A stretch of DNA of 64,000 nt from Paracoccaceae bacterium (GTDB lineage: Bacteria > Pseudomonadota > Alphaproteobacteria > Rhodobacterales > Rhodobacteraceae): assembly GCA_019911965.1 (NCBI GenBank), contig JAIOJF010000046.1:1-64000 (forward strand). The letters run 5' to 3'. The notes below the pieces were generated by a model. It searched no databases. It was given only the letters and a program-made list of their open reading frames with translations, and was not told the DNA's origin. Position numbers and translations under genes: made by a program. Positions within the stretch are counted from its first letter, which is position 1. Every line of letters begins with the position of its first letter. Shown in pieces: positions 1-8,403 of the stretch.

Positions 1-888
1 GATCTGGCGGGCGGGCCGGTTACTTATGTCAATGTCGGGCACAGCAACCTTAGGGCGCAGGTTTTCGCGGCTGTGAAATCACATGAGAAGTCGCATATTA
101 TCGTTTTGATACATGATATTATACCGCTTTCCTATCCTGAATACTCAAGGCCGGAAGCCACCGCGCGGTTCGGGGCCGACATGGTGCGGGTGGCGCGTCT
201 GGCGGATGGCGTGATCTACAATTCCGCAGCAACCCGGGCCGAGGCGGAACAGACCTTTGCCGGGTTCGGCCGGGTGCCGCCCGGCATGGTGGCGCATCTT
301 GGACTTGATCAGGATTTTATCTCGCAGGATCATAGGTTTGCCGCTGCTTCTGAACGCCCGCGCTTTCACATCGTCGGCACGATCGAGCCACGCAAGAACC
401 ATATGCTGCTGCTGCAAATCTGGCGCGAGATGCTGCGGGAACTTCCGGCCAGCGAGGTGCCGGAGTTACATATCATAGGGCGGCGCGGTTGGAATAATGA
501 CAATGTTTTCAAGATTCTGGATGCCGATCCAATGATGGGGCATCAGGTGTTCGAGCACAATTCCATGACCGATGCGCAGCTTGGCAGGGCGCTGGCCTCA
601 TCCTGGGGCCTGCTGTTTCCAAGCCATGCCGAAGGCTTCGGCCTGCCGCTGATCGAGGCGGCGGCCCGCGGTATCCCGATCCTTTGTGGCGAAAATACCA
701 TTTCGCGTGAAGTTCTGGGGGATTACCCGCTTTACTTGAATGTGGATAACTCTTACGCTTGGCGGCAAGGAATTCTCGGACGGGCAGGTCGTAAACGGGA
801 ATCGGAAGCAGACAGGCAGACGCGGGGCGGCACGGTATCCATACCAGACTGGCCATCGCACTTTGACCGTATCTTCAGATTCATCTGA
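1..888 (+). CDS. Glycosyltransferase family 1/4, 5'-truncated
   Basis: The reading frame is open from base 1, so the gene begins upstream of the window; the GTG at 73 is probably internal. The visible part covers a linker and the C-terminal GT-B Rossmann half. It has an HDIIPLSYPE segment typical of group 1 transferases, the IEPRKNH donor-domain motif, and FPSHAEGFGLPLIEAAARG with the catalytic E-x7-E acceptor/donor site. It ends in a W-x2-HF-x2-IF tail common at the end of this family, so the 3' end looks native. Such enzymes transfer a sugar from a nucleotide donor during exopolysaccharide or LPS assembly on the cytoplasmic face. Three more polysaccharide-type genes follow on the same strand. 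The substrate cannot be told. Confidence 0.85.
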   Translation, partial: DLAGGPVTYVNVGHSNLRAQVFAAVKSHEKSHIIVLIHDIIPLSYPEYSRPEATARFGADMVRVARLADGVIYNSAATRAEAEQTFAGFGRVPPGMVAHLGLDQDFISQDHRFAAASERPRFHIVGTIEPRKNHMLLLQIWREMLRELPASEVPELHIIGRRGWNNDNVFKILDADPMMGHQVFEHNSMTDAQLGRALASSWGLLFPSHAEGFGLPLIEAAARGIPILCGENTISREVLGDYPLYLNVDNSYAWRQGILGRAGRKRESEADRQTRGGTVSIPDWPSHFDRIFRFI

Positions 889-933
889 TCGACTGCCCGG
901 ATAACGGGACCATGTTGAGGCAGATTCGGAAGG

Positions 934-1953
934 GTGCGGTCCTTGGGAGCACTCGGTACATACAGGCTCAGGCTTGAGCGAAAGCGCCGGTTGGTCCGCA
1001 GCTTGCGGAAAAGCCGCGAGCTGAGCCGTGTTGCCAACCGCACCGGCGATATCGCCGATGACGATATCCTGATCTTCAGCACCGTCAGGAACGAACGCAT
1101 CAGGCTGCCGTTCTTTCTGGATTACTACCGCAAGCTCGGGGTCAACCATTTCCTGTTCGTCGATAACGGATCGGATGACGGGACGCGCGAATATCTGGAA
1201 AGCCAGGCGGATGTCTCGTTGTGGACCACCAGCCATTCCTACAAGCGGGCCAAGTTCGGGATCGACTGGCTGAACGCGCTGCAACTGCGCTATGGTATCG
1301 GGCACTGGAACCTTGTCGTCGATGTGGACGAGTTCCTGGTTTACCCGTTCTGCGATTCACGGCCGCTTCGCGCACTGACCGACTGGCTGGATGCGTCCTC
1401 GGTGAAGTCTTTCGGGGCGATGCTGGTGGACATGTATCCCAAGGTGCCGCTGGACGAGGCGGATTATGTCGAAGGGCAGAACCCGCTGGACGTGGCGGAG
1501 TATTTCGACGGCGGCAATTATTCGATGAAGCGCAACGCCAAATACGGCAATCTGTGGATTCAAGGCGGTGCGCGGGCGCGGGTGTTCTTCCCGAACGAGC
1601 CGGGCCGCGCCCCGGCGCTGAACAAGATTCCGCTGGTGAAATGGACGCGCGGCAATGTCTGGGTGTCGTCCACCCATATGCTGCTGCCGCGCGGTCTGAA
1701 CCTGGTTTACGATGAAGGCGGCGGCGAAAAAGCCTCGGGCTGTCTGCTGCACGCGAAATTCCTGCACAGCTTCGCCGAGAAATCCGAGGAGGAATTGAAG
1801 CGCCGCCAGCATTACGCCAACAGCCACGAATACCGCGCCTATAACAAGGGTCTGAAGGACGCCCGGACGCTGTGGTGCAAGTGGAGCGAGAAATACATCA
1901 ACTGGCGGCAGCTTGAAATCCTTGGGCTGATGTCCAAGGGCAACTGGATCTAG
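934..1953 (+). CDS. Glycosyltransferase family 2 (Glyco_tranf_2_4-type)
   Basis: 339-residue protein with a compact GT-A fold signature: ILIFSTVRNE near residue 46, FLFVDNGSDDGT near residue 73, and the metal-binding VDVDEFLVYP stretch near residue 130 (a D-x-D equivalent). These match the small GT2 branch with the Glyco_tranf_2_4 domain, often found in alphaproteobacterial surface-glycan loci. No transmembrane segment is obvious, so it is probably cytosolic. The GTG at 934 directly abuts a GGAAGG box at 928-933; a TTG at 943 lies at a better distance from that box and could be the true start. The next gene begins four bases after its stop, so the two are co-transcribed. Donor and acceptor are unknown. 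Confidence 0.8.
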   Translation: MRSLGALGTYRLRLERKRRLVRSLRKSRELSRVANRTGDIADDDILIFSTVRNERIRLPFFLDYYRKLGVNHFLFVDNGSDDGTREYLESQADVSLWTTSHSYKRAKFGIDWLNALQLRYGIGHWNLVVDVDEFLVYPFCDSRPLRALTDWLDASSVKSFGAMLVDMYPKVPLDEADYVEGQNPLDVAEYFDGGNYSMKRNAKYGNLWIQGGARARVFFPNEPGRAPALNKIPLVKWTRGNVWVSSTHMLLPRGLNLVYDEGGGEKASGCLLHAKFLHSFAEKSEEELKRRQHYANSHEYRAYNKGLKDARTLWCKWSEKYINWRQLEILGLMSKGNWI

Positions 1954-1957
1954 GCGC

Positions 1958-3655
1958 ATGGGGGTCGGTTTCGTCATCCTCGCGCATAAGGACCTGGACA
2001 GGGTGGCGCAGGTCGCCGGCTACTGGGCGCAGAACGATGCGCCGGTGGCGATCCATGTCGACAGCCGCGCCGGCTCGCAGGACTATGCCGATCTGCAGGC
2101 GAAACTTGAGAAGTTCACCAATATCCGCTTCGCCGAACGCCGCGCCTGTGATTGGGGCAAGTTTTCCATCGTGGCGGCAACGCAGGATGCGGCGGAAATG
2201 CTGCTGGAAGGGTTCCCGCAGATCAGCCATGTCTTCCTGGCAAGCGGTTCGTGCCTGCCGCTGCGCCCGGTCGAGGAGCTGAACCGCTACCTGGCGGATC
2301 ACCCGGCCACCGATTTCATCGAATCCGTCACCACCGAGGAAGTAACCTGGACGGTTGGCGGGCTGGACCTGGAACGATTTACCCTGCGCTTCCCGTTCAG
2401 CTGGAAAAAGCATCGCCGCCTGTTTGATCGCTATGTCGCGCTGCAACGTGCCGTCGGCTATTCGCGGCATATCCCGGAGGGGATCGCGCCGCATCTCGGC
2501 TCGCAATGGTGGTGCCTGACGCGGGCGACGCTGACGGCGATCCTGAACGATCCCGACCGCGCCGCGAATGACCGGTATTTCCGCAAGGTCTGGATCCCGG
2601 ACGAGGCGTATTTCCAATCGCTGGTACGCAAGCACGGGGCGAATATCGAAAGCCGCTCGCTGACGCTGTCGCGGTTCGATACGCAGGGCAAGCCGTTCAC
2701 CTATTACGACGATCACCTGCAATTGCTGCAACGCTCGGATTGTTTCGTGGCGCGGAAAATCTGGCCGCGCGCCAGCCTGTTGTACCGGCAGTTCCTTGGG
2801 GCCGAGTTGCGCCCGCTGGCGCGGCTGGAGCCGAATCCGCGCAAGCTGGACCGGATATTTGCACGCTCGAACGATCAGCGGTTGCATGGCCGCCCGGGCC
2901 TGCAGATGCAAAGCCGCTTTCCGGCGGGCGAGGCCTGGGGGCTGCGCAAGACCTGTGCGGAATACAGCGTTTATCAGGGCTTTTCCTCGTTGTTCTCGAA
3001 TTTCGAGACCTGGCTGGAAAAGCGCACCGGCACCCGTGTGCATGGCCATCTGTTCCACAAGGCGGAGGTGAAATTTTCAGGCGGGGCAAGCGTTTACAAC
3101 GGATGCTTGTCAAACAGCGCGAAGATGCGGGATTACAATCCGCAGGCGTTTCTGGCCAGCCTGATCTGGAACACGCAAGGCGAACACCAGAGCTTCCAGT
3201 TCGGCCCGGCCGATGTGCAGAGCATCGGCGAGTTCATCGCCAGCGATCCCAATGCCAGCGTCTATGTCGTGACCGGGGCCTGGTCGATTCCGCTGTTTCA
3301 TTCCAGCATGGATTTCCAGCGGGTCCGCCGCATCGCCGCGCGTTATCAGACGATCGAGGCGGAGCATGTGCGGGTGCTGAAGGGCCGGCATACCCGGGCG
3401 CATGTGCGGGTCTGGTCGCTGGCTGAATTTGTCGAGGACCCGATGCCGATCCTGCAATCCATTCTGGACGGGCTTGATCCCGGTGCCAGCCGCAAGCTGA
3501 CCGAGGTGCCGAAGATGGCCGATCTGACCGGTTTCGGCAATTTCGTGCAGCGGCTGAAGAACGAAGGCATGAACCCGCATTCGGTGGGTGATTTCCCGCT
3601 GGACGATCTGCCGACCAGCCGCAATACACCGGCCAAGCCCTATGTCGTGCGGTGA
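1958..3655 (+). CDS. GT14-like beta-1,6-N-acetylglucosaminyltransferase with long C-terminal extension
   Basis: 565 residues. The first ~260 resemble the core-2/I-branching (GT14) fold: a start of VGFVILAHKDLDR, an FLASGSCLPLRP segment, a GSQWWCLTR motif, and WIPDEAYFQSLV, equivalent to the GT14 'DE-F-q-tl' region. The remaining ~300 residues (about 265-565) have no domain I can name. They include a KAEVKFSGGASVYNGCLS block and a VYVVTGAWSIPLFHSS block. From memory, Rhodobacterales proteins of this layout are annotated with DUF5927/DUF5928 next to GT14. It is translated with its neighbours: four bases after the GT2 gene and overlapping the sulfotransferase start. It probably branches a surface glycan. 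Confidence 0.72.
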   Translation: MGVGFVILAHKDLDRVAQVAGYWAQNDAPVAIHVDSRAGSQDYADLQAKLEKFTNIRFAERRACDWGKFSIVAATQDAAEMLLEGFPQISHVFLASGSCLPLRPVEELNRYLADHPATDFIESVTTEEVTWTVGGLDLERFTLRFPFSWKKHRRLFDRYVALQRAVGYSRHIPEGIAPHLGSQWWCLTRATLTAILNDPDRAANDRYFRKVWIPDEAYFQSLVRKHGANIESRSLTLSRFDTQGKPFTYYDDHLQLLQRSDCFVARKIWPRASLLYRQFLGAELRPLARLEPNPRKLDRIFARSNDQRLHGRPGLQMQSRFPAGEAWGLRKTCAEYSVYQGFSSLFSNFETWLEKRTGTRVHGHLFHKAEVKFSGGASVYNGCLSNSAKMRDYNPQAFLASLIWNTQGEHQSFQFGPADVQSIGEFIASDPNASVYVVTGAWSIPLFHSSMDFQRVRRIAARYQTIEAEHVRVLKGRHTRAHVRVWSLAEFVEDPMPILQSILDGLDPGASRKLTEVPKMADLTGFGNFVQRLKNEGMNPHSVGDFPLDDLPTSRNTPAKPYVVR

Positions 3656-5094
3656 TGGGGGGCGGGCGTTTCACCTCGTTCATCGTGCTGGCCGGGATGC
3701 GGACCGGCTCGAATTTTCTTGAGGCCAATCTCAACCAGTTTCCCGACCTGAAAAGCTACGGCGAATTGTTCAATCCGCATTTCGTGGGCGGGCCGAAATA
3801 CGACGATGTGCTGGGCGTCACGCTGAAGGCGCGCGAAAAAGACCCCGAGGTCCTGCTGGATCGTATCCGCGCGGCCGAGGCGGGGGTGGTGCCGGGGTTC
3901 CGGTTTTTCCACGACCACGATCCGCGCATTCTGGCGAAATGCCTGGACGATCCGGCCTGCGCCAAGGTGATCCTGTCGCGCAATCCGCTGGATTCCTATG
4001 TGTCGCGCAAGATTGCCGGGGAAACCGGGCAATGGAAGCTGACCAACGAAAAGCACCGCAAATCGGCGAAGGTGGCGTTCGATACCGCCGAGTTCGAGGC
4101 GCATCTGGCCACCACGCAGGGGTTTCTTCTGCATCTGCAATCGGCCCTTCAGGCCAGTGGCCAGACGGCATTTTACATTCATTACGACGATCTGCATTCG
4201 CTGGAGGTGCTGAACGGGCTGGCGCGGTTCATCGGATCAAGCCATCAGGTGGCGGCGCTGGATCTGGACCTGAAGCGGCAGAACCCGGCGGATCTGCGCG
4301 AAAAGGTCTCCAATTACGAGGACATGGTGGTTGCCCTTGCGGGGATGGATTTCCTGAACCTGTCGCGCAGCCCCAATTTCGAGCCACGGCGCGGGGCCGG
4401 TGTGCCGCAATTCATCGGCGCCGATGCGGCCCGGTTGCTGTATCTGCCGATCCGGGGCGGCCCGGTCGAGGCGGTGCAGGATTGGCTGGCGCGCCATGAG
4501 GGCGGGACGGTGGAGGGCCTGACAACCGGTTTCAATCAGAAAACGCTGAAGGCCTGGCGGACGGATCGGCCCGGCAATCTCAGCTTCGCGGTGGTGCGCC
4601 ATCCGGTGGCGCGGGCGCATGCGGTGTTTTGCGATCTGATCGTATCGGCGGAACGCGGCGGGTTTCGCGAGACCAGGGCGGCGATCCTGAAGAATTACAA
4701 TATCGGGGTGCCGAAGGCCGGGCCGGGTGGCGCGGATTACGGCCTTGATGAGCATCGCAAGGCCTTCGGGCAGTTCCTGAAATTCCTGAAGGCCAATCTG
4801 GGGGATCAGACGGGGATGAAGGTCGAACCGGTCTGGGCCAGCCAGAGCGCGGTGCTGGAAGGCGCGGCCTCGGTCGCGCTGCCGATGCTGGTGATCCGCG
4901 AGGCGGAGCTGGCGGCATCGCTGGCACATATCGAGGGATTGCGCGGGCTGGGCGTGCGGGCCGTCGGATCGACGCTGCCGCAGGACAGGCCGTTCCGGCT
5001 GGCCGAGGTTTATGACGCCGAGATCGAGGCGCGATGCCGCGATATCTATCGGGGCGATTATCAGCAGTTCGGGTTTGGGGACTGGGCGGAGTAA
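3655..5094 (+). CDS. Sulfotransferase, apparently two-domain
   Basis: 479 residues from the ATG at 3655, which overlaps the previous stop by one base (a GTG at 3652 is an alternative). Residues 8-25 hold a 5'-phosphosulfate loop (FIVLAGMRTGSNFLEANL) and residues 105-119 the 3'-phosphate site (VILSRNPLDSYVSRK), as in NodH/Stf0-type PAPS sulfotransferases. After ~residue 250 the protein continues with a second segment. There, residues 309-325 (LSFAVVRHPVARAHAVF) look like another 3'-phosphate site of the Sulfotransfer_2 type, although no clear second P-loop precedes it. It is the last gene of the glycan block and probably sulfates the polysaccharide made by the three preceding enzymes. Acceptor unknown. 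Confidence 0.8.
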   Translation: MGGGRFTSFIVLAGMRTGSNFLEANLNQFPDLKSYGELFNPHFVGGPKYDDVLGVTLKAREKDPEVLLDRIRAAEAGVVPGFRFFHDHDPRILAKCLDDPACAKVILSRNPLDSYVSRKIAGETGQWKLTNEKHRKSAKVAFDTAEFEAHLATTQGFLLHLQSALQASGQTAFYIHYDDLHSLEVLNGLARFIGSSHQVAALDLDLKRQNPADLREKVSNYEDMVVALAGMDFLNLSRSPNFEPRRGAGVPQFIGADAARLLYLPIRGGPVEAVQDWLARHEGGTVEGLTTGFNQKTLKAWRTDRPGNLSFAVVRHPVARAHAVFCDLIVSAERGGFRETRAAILKNYNIGVPKAGPGGADYGLDEHRKAFGQFLKFLKANLGDQTGMKVEPVWASQSAVLEGAASVALPMLVIREAELAASLAHIEGLRGLGVRAVGSTLPQDRPFRLAEVYDAEIEARCRDIYRGDYQQFGFGDWAE

Positions 5095-5140
5095 GGGGCG
5101 CGGCCCTATGGGATCAGCGCCACCGCCCGCCTGACCCCGA

Positions 5141-5605
5141 TCAGGCCGCCTTGTGCGTCGTCACTTCGGAAATGATGGTGTAAAGCGTCGCGGCATTGTC
5201 ATTGGCGCGCAGTTTCGCGCGGATGGCGGAATCGCGCAGCAGGCGGGACACCTGCGCCAGCGCCTTCAGGTGATCGACCCCGGAATCGGTGGGCGCGAAC
5301 AGCGCGAACAGCAGATCCACGGGCTGGCGATCGACGGAATCATATTCCACCGGTTTTTCCAGCCGGTAGAATGCGCCAACCACCTTCTCCAGCCCTTCGA
5401 TCCGCGCATGTGGGATGGCCACGCCCTCGCCAACGCCGGTCGGGCCGAGGTTTTCGCGATCCAGCAGCGCCTGAAAGGCGATTTCGGGGCTGAAGCCGTG
5501 CAGGCTTGCCACCAGTTCCGCCATTTCCTGCAAAACGCGTTTCTTGCTGACGGATTTTCCGATTGATTTCACAGCCTCGGGCTTGAGGATCTCGGATAGT
5601 TCCAT
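5141..5605 (-). CDS. ptsN: PTS IIA-like nitrogen regulatory protein PtsN (EIIA-Ntr)
   Basis: 154 residues, the normal length. The phosphorylatable histidine is His66 in the AIPHARI motif; LGPTGVGEGVAIPH just before it and the PVDLLFALFAP strand are family hallmarks. EIIA-Ntr receives phosphate from PtsP/Npr and controls potassium transport, the stringent response and nitrogen responses by protein-protein contact in the cytosol. It is the last gene of the minus-strand rpoN-hpf-ptsN group, the usual placement in proteobacteria. A 9-bp inverted repeat lies between hpf and this gene. The ribosome-binding site is weak (AAGAAG). It converges on the sulfotransferase gene. Confidence 0.96.
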   Translation of the reverse strand: MELSEILKPEAVKSIGKSVSKKRVLQEMAELVASLHGFSPEIAFQALLDRENLGPTGVGEGVAIPHARIEGLEKVVGAFYRLEKPVEYDSVDRQPVDLLFALFAPTDSGVDHLKALAQVSRLLRDSAIRAKLRANDNAATLYTIISEVTTHKAA

Positions 5606-5622
5606 TGCGTCACTTCTTTCCC

Positions 5623-5652
5623 GACTGCCCCGTCCCCACGGCCGGGGCAGTC
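5623..5652 (-). other. Intercistronic hairpin between hpf and ptsN
   Basis: GACTGCCCC (5623-5631) pairs perfectly with GGGGCAGTC (5644-5652), leaving a 12-base loop. On the coding (minus) strand there is no T-run after it, so it is not a canonical terminator. It lies about 18 bases upstream of the ptsN start and could stabilise the upstream mRNA or dampen ptsN translation. Function is inferred only. Confidence 0.5.
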
Positions 5653-5669
5653 TGATCTGTCGTTCCGGC

Positions 5670-6248
5670 CTAGATCTTGCCCGTCGGGTCGATCCAGCCG
5701 ATATTTCCGTCTTCCCGGCGATATACCACGTTCAGCCCGCTGCTGCGATCGTTGCGGAATATCAGGACCGGCGCGTTGTTCAGCTCCATCTGCATGACCG
5801 CTTCGCCGACCGACAGGGATTTGATCTTGGTGGTCGATTCCGCGATGATGATCGGCTGCAGGCTGTCGGGTTCATTATCGTCCGAATCCATGTCCGATGA
5901 TTGCAGGATATACGACGACGCTGCCAGCGACTCAACCGGTGCGGCACGTTCCTGATGGTGGTTCTTGAGGCGGCGCTTGTAACGGCGCATCTGCTTTTCG
6001 ATCTTGTCGCAGCATTTGTCGAACGCGTCGTAAATCTCGAACGCATGGGCCCGCGCCTGGGCGGTCAGGCCGGTCGACAGATGCACGGTCGACTCGCAGA
6101 CGAATTCCGACGAATCCTTGGAAAACGCGATATGCGCGTCGGTCGGACGCTGGGCATATTTCGCAACCACGTCACCAAGCGATGCCTCGACATGGGCGCG
6201 CAACGAGTCGCCGATGTCGATGTGAATACCGCTGACCTGATATTTCAT
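5670..6248 (-). CDS. hpf: Ribosome hibernation promoting factor, long form
   Basis: 192 residues, the long HPF class. The N-terminal S30AE (YfiA/RaiA) domain spans about residues 1-105 and binds the 30S decoding centre. After a variable linker, a C-terminal dimerisation domain (about 135-190, containing APVLIFRNDRSSGLNVVYRR and GNIGWIDP) joins two 70S ribosomes into inactive 100S particles. It lies between rpoN and ptsN, the standard location, and a strong AGGAAGGA box precedes the ATG. The 97-base gap upstream could hold its own promoter, consistent with stationary-phase expression in relatives. Confidence 0.95.
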   Translation of the reverse strand: MKYQVSGIHIDIGDSLRAHVEASLGDVVAKYAQRPTDAHIAFSKDSSEFVCESTVHLSTGLTAQARAHAFEIYDAFDKCCDKIEKQMRRYKRRLKNHHQERAAPVESLAASSYILQSSDMDSDDNEPDSLQPIIIAESTTKIKSLSVGEAVMQMELNNAPVLIFRNDRSSGLNVVYRREDGNIGWIDPTGKI

Positions 6249-6345
6249 TTACTATCCTTCCTGTTCCCGGAGGTTCTGGCCATTTCGGCCCGCTCTCTGC
6301 CTGAAAACACCTTAAAGGTAAACCGTCGATTAAGCGCCGCCGTCA

Positions 6346-7635
6346 TCAAAGATGTTTCTTTGACCGACGCCGCTGGTTCGAGGATGGCACTTTGAGGCAT
6401 TGCCTGTATTTGGCTACAGTCCGCCTTGAGATGTCAACACCGCTGTCGTGCAGGTCGGCGGCAATCTGCGCATCCGACAGCGGTGCTTCCGGGGGTTCCC
6501 GTTCGATCATGCGGCGGATTTCCATGCGGACGGCATGGGCGGAATGGGCGCCGGGGCCGTCGGTAGCGGGCAATCCGCCGGTAAAGAAGAAATCCAGCGC
6601 AAACACGCCATGCGGGCATTCCAGCGACTTGTTGGCGATGGCGCGGCTGACAGTGGAAGGGTGGATGCCTATCCGTGCCGCAAGGTCCGCGCGGGTCAGC
6701 GGGCGCATGCGGTCGTGGCCATGCACGAAGAACCCGTGCTGGGAAACGGCTATTTCACCGGCGATGCGCAGCAGCGTTTTCGACCGTGCCGCGATGGCAC
6801 CGATCAGGGCGCGGGCGCGGGCGAGGTGGGTGCGCAGATAATCATCCGCCGCCGGATCGGCGGCAGCGGTCTGTTGATAAAGATCGTGGTTGATCTCCAG
6901 CACCGGCAGGCTGGAGGTGACAAGATCGACGCGCAGCGTGCCCGACGGGTCTGGCGTGACCTTCAGGTCGGGCGTCAGATAGCTGATCTGCCGGTCGCCG
7001 AAGGATTCCGCGGGAAACGGCGTGAGTGCCTGAAGCATGCCGCGCAGGCGGCGCAACTCGGACGGTGTCAGGCCGGTGCGGCTTTGCAGACTTGCCCAGT
7101 CGGACGCCGCGAAAGCCTCAAGATTTTGCAACAGGGCGTGGCGGGTGCGGTCCGGTTCGCCAAGGGCGCGAAGCTGGATATCAAGGCAATCGGCCAGCCC
7201 GCGCGCACCGATCCCCGGCGGATCGCAGCCTTGCAGCAGGGCAACCGCGGCATCAACCAGCGATATCTGAAGCCCCAGCGACTGCGCCACAGCATCGGGA
7301 CTTTCGGCCAGATAGCCCTCGCCGGTCAGGTTTCCCGCCAGGTAAGTAGCCATCTGGCGCACGCGTTCGGGCGCACGGGACAACGCGATCTGTTCGGCCA
7401 GATAGGCGCTGAGCGACGGTGCGGCGGCCACCTTGTCCATCGCATAGTCAAAACCGCCGCTGCCGCGCCTGCTGCCTTCGGCCCAGTCAAGCAGCGGGTT
7501 CTCGGCGATCTCGGATTCGGCCAGTGCGGCAAGGTCCACCGCCGACAGGGCCAGCACCGACAGCGATTGCCGCAGCCCCGGCGTCAGCGCCAGCCTTTGC
7601 GTCTGGCGCAGATTGAGGGTTTGCTTCAGCGCCAT
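6346..7635 (-). CDS. rpoN: RNA polymerase sigma-54 factor
   Basis: 429 residues, short compared with ~480 in enterics but usual for Rhodobacterales. Region I begins MALKQTLNLRQTQRLALTPG and is glutamine-poor after the first block; the acidic region II is nearly absent, which explains the shortness. Region III carries the core-binding and DNA-binding parts, including an HPSTVSRAIANK helix-turn-helix, and the RpoN box reads SRRTVAKYRQ (family consensus ARRTVAKYRE). It directs polymerase to -24/-12 promoters with AAA+ activators, typically for nitrogen metabolism. It starts six bases after lptB, so it is co-transcribed with the LPS transport genes. Confidence 0.96.
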   Translation of the reverse strand: MALKQTLNLRQTQRLALTPGLRQSLSVLALSAVDLAALAESEIAENPLLDWAEGSRRGSGGFDYAMDKVAAAPSLSAYLAEQIALSRAPERVRQMATYLAGNLTGEGYLAESPDAVAQSLGLQISLVDAAVALLQGCDPPGIGARGLADCLDIQLRALGEPDRTRHALLQNLEAFAASDWASLQSRTGLTPSELRRLRGMLQALTPFPAESFGDRQISYLTPDLKVTPDPSGTLRVDLVTSSLPVLEINHDLYQQTAAADPAADDYLRTHLARARALIGAIAARSKTLLRIAGEIAVSQHGFFVHGHDRMRPLTRADLAARIGIHPSTVSRAIANKSLECPHGVFALDFFFTGGLPATDGPGAHSAHAVRMEIRRMIEREPPEAPLSDAQIAADLHDSGVDISRRTVAKYRQCLKVPSSNQRRRSKKHL

Positions 7636-7641
7636 CGGCGC

Positions 7642-8403
7642 TCACATGATGCGGAAATTCTGTCCAAGATAAACCCGCCGGACATTTTCGTCGCGCACCA
7701 CCTCGTCGGCGGTGCCGCTCATCAGCACGCGGCCTTCGTGCAGGATATAGGCGCGGTCCACGATGCCCAGCGTTTCGCGCACGTTATGGTCGGTGATCAG
7801 CACGCCGATGCCGCGGTTCTTCAGTTGCGCGACAAGCCGGCGGATATCGGCGACCACGATCGGATCGACCCCGGCAAAGGGTTCATCCAGCAGTACATAT
7901 TTCGGATCCGAGGCAAGGCACCGCGCGATCTCCACCCGCCGCCGCTCGCCGCCCGACAGGGACATGGCCGAGGCCCGGCGCAGATGCTCGATGGAAAACT
8001 CGCCCAGCAATTCCTCAAGCCGTTCGTGGCGTTTCTTGCGGTCCCTGACCCAGTGTTCCAGGATCGCGGTGATATTGTCCTCGACCGACAGGCCGCGAAA
8101 GATCGAGGCTTCCTGCGGCAGATAGCCGATGCCCATCCGGGCGCGGCGATACATCGGCAGCAAGGTCACGTCGCGGCCATCGACATGCACCGATCCGGCC
8201 TCGGGCGTGACCAGCCCGGCGATGGCGTAAAAGCAGGTGGTCTTGCCCGCGCCGTTCGGCCCCAGCAGCGCCACCACCTCGCCCCGGCGCAGTTCCAGCG
8301 AAACGTCGTGGATGATCCGGCGGCGGCGATAGCCCTTGCCGAGATTGGCAACCTGAAGCCCGGCACCGGTTTCAGCCAGGCGCAGATCGGGCGGAGGGGT
8401 CAT
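7642..8403 (-). CDS. lptB: LPS export ABC transporter ATP-binding protein LptB
   Basis: 253 residues. Walker A GPNGAGKTT is at 48-56, the ABC signature LSGGE at 149-153 and Walker B YVLLDEP at 169-175, with the switch histidine in ITDHNVRE. LptB powers LptFG to extract lipopolysaccharide from the inner membrane and push it along LptC-LptA-LptD. The start overlaps the lptA stop by four bases (ATGA), so translation is coupled. The order kdsD-lptC-lptA-lptB-rpoN is the classic proteobacterial cluster and makes the assignment secure over other ABC ATPases. Confidence 0.97.
   Translation of the reverse strand: MTPPPDLRLAETGAGLQVANLGKGYRRRRIIHDVSLELRRGEVVALLGPNGAGKTTCFYAIAGLVTPEAGSVHVDGRDVTLLPMYRRARMGIGYLPQEASIFRGLSVEDNITAILEHWVRDRKKRHERLEELLGEFSIEHLRRASAMSLSGGERRRVEIARCLASDPKYVLLDEPFAGVDPIVVADIRRLVAQLKNRGIGVLITDHNVRETLGIVDRAYILHEGRVLMSGTADEVVRDENVRRVYLGQNFRIM

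Noticed and set aside
72-888. Complete glycosyltransferase gene starting at GTG 73
   Set aside because: The frame is open to base 1 with sensible protein sequence, and the N-terminal half of a GT-B enzyme is missing, so it is truncated by the window edge.
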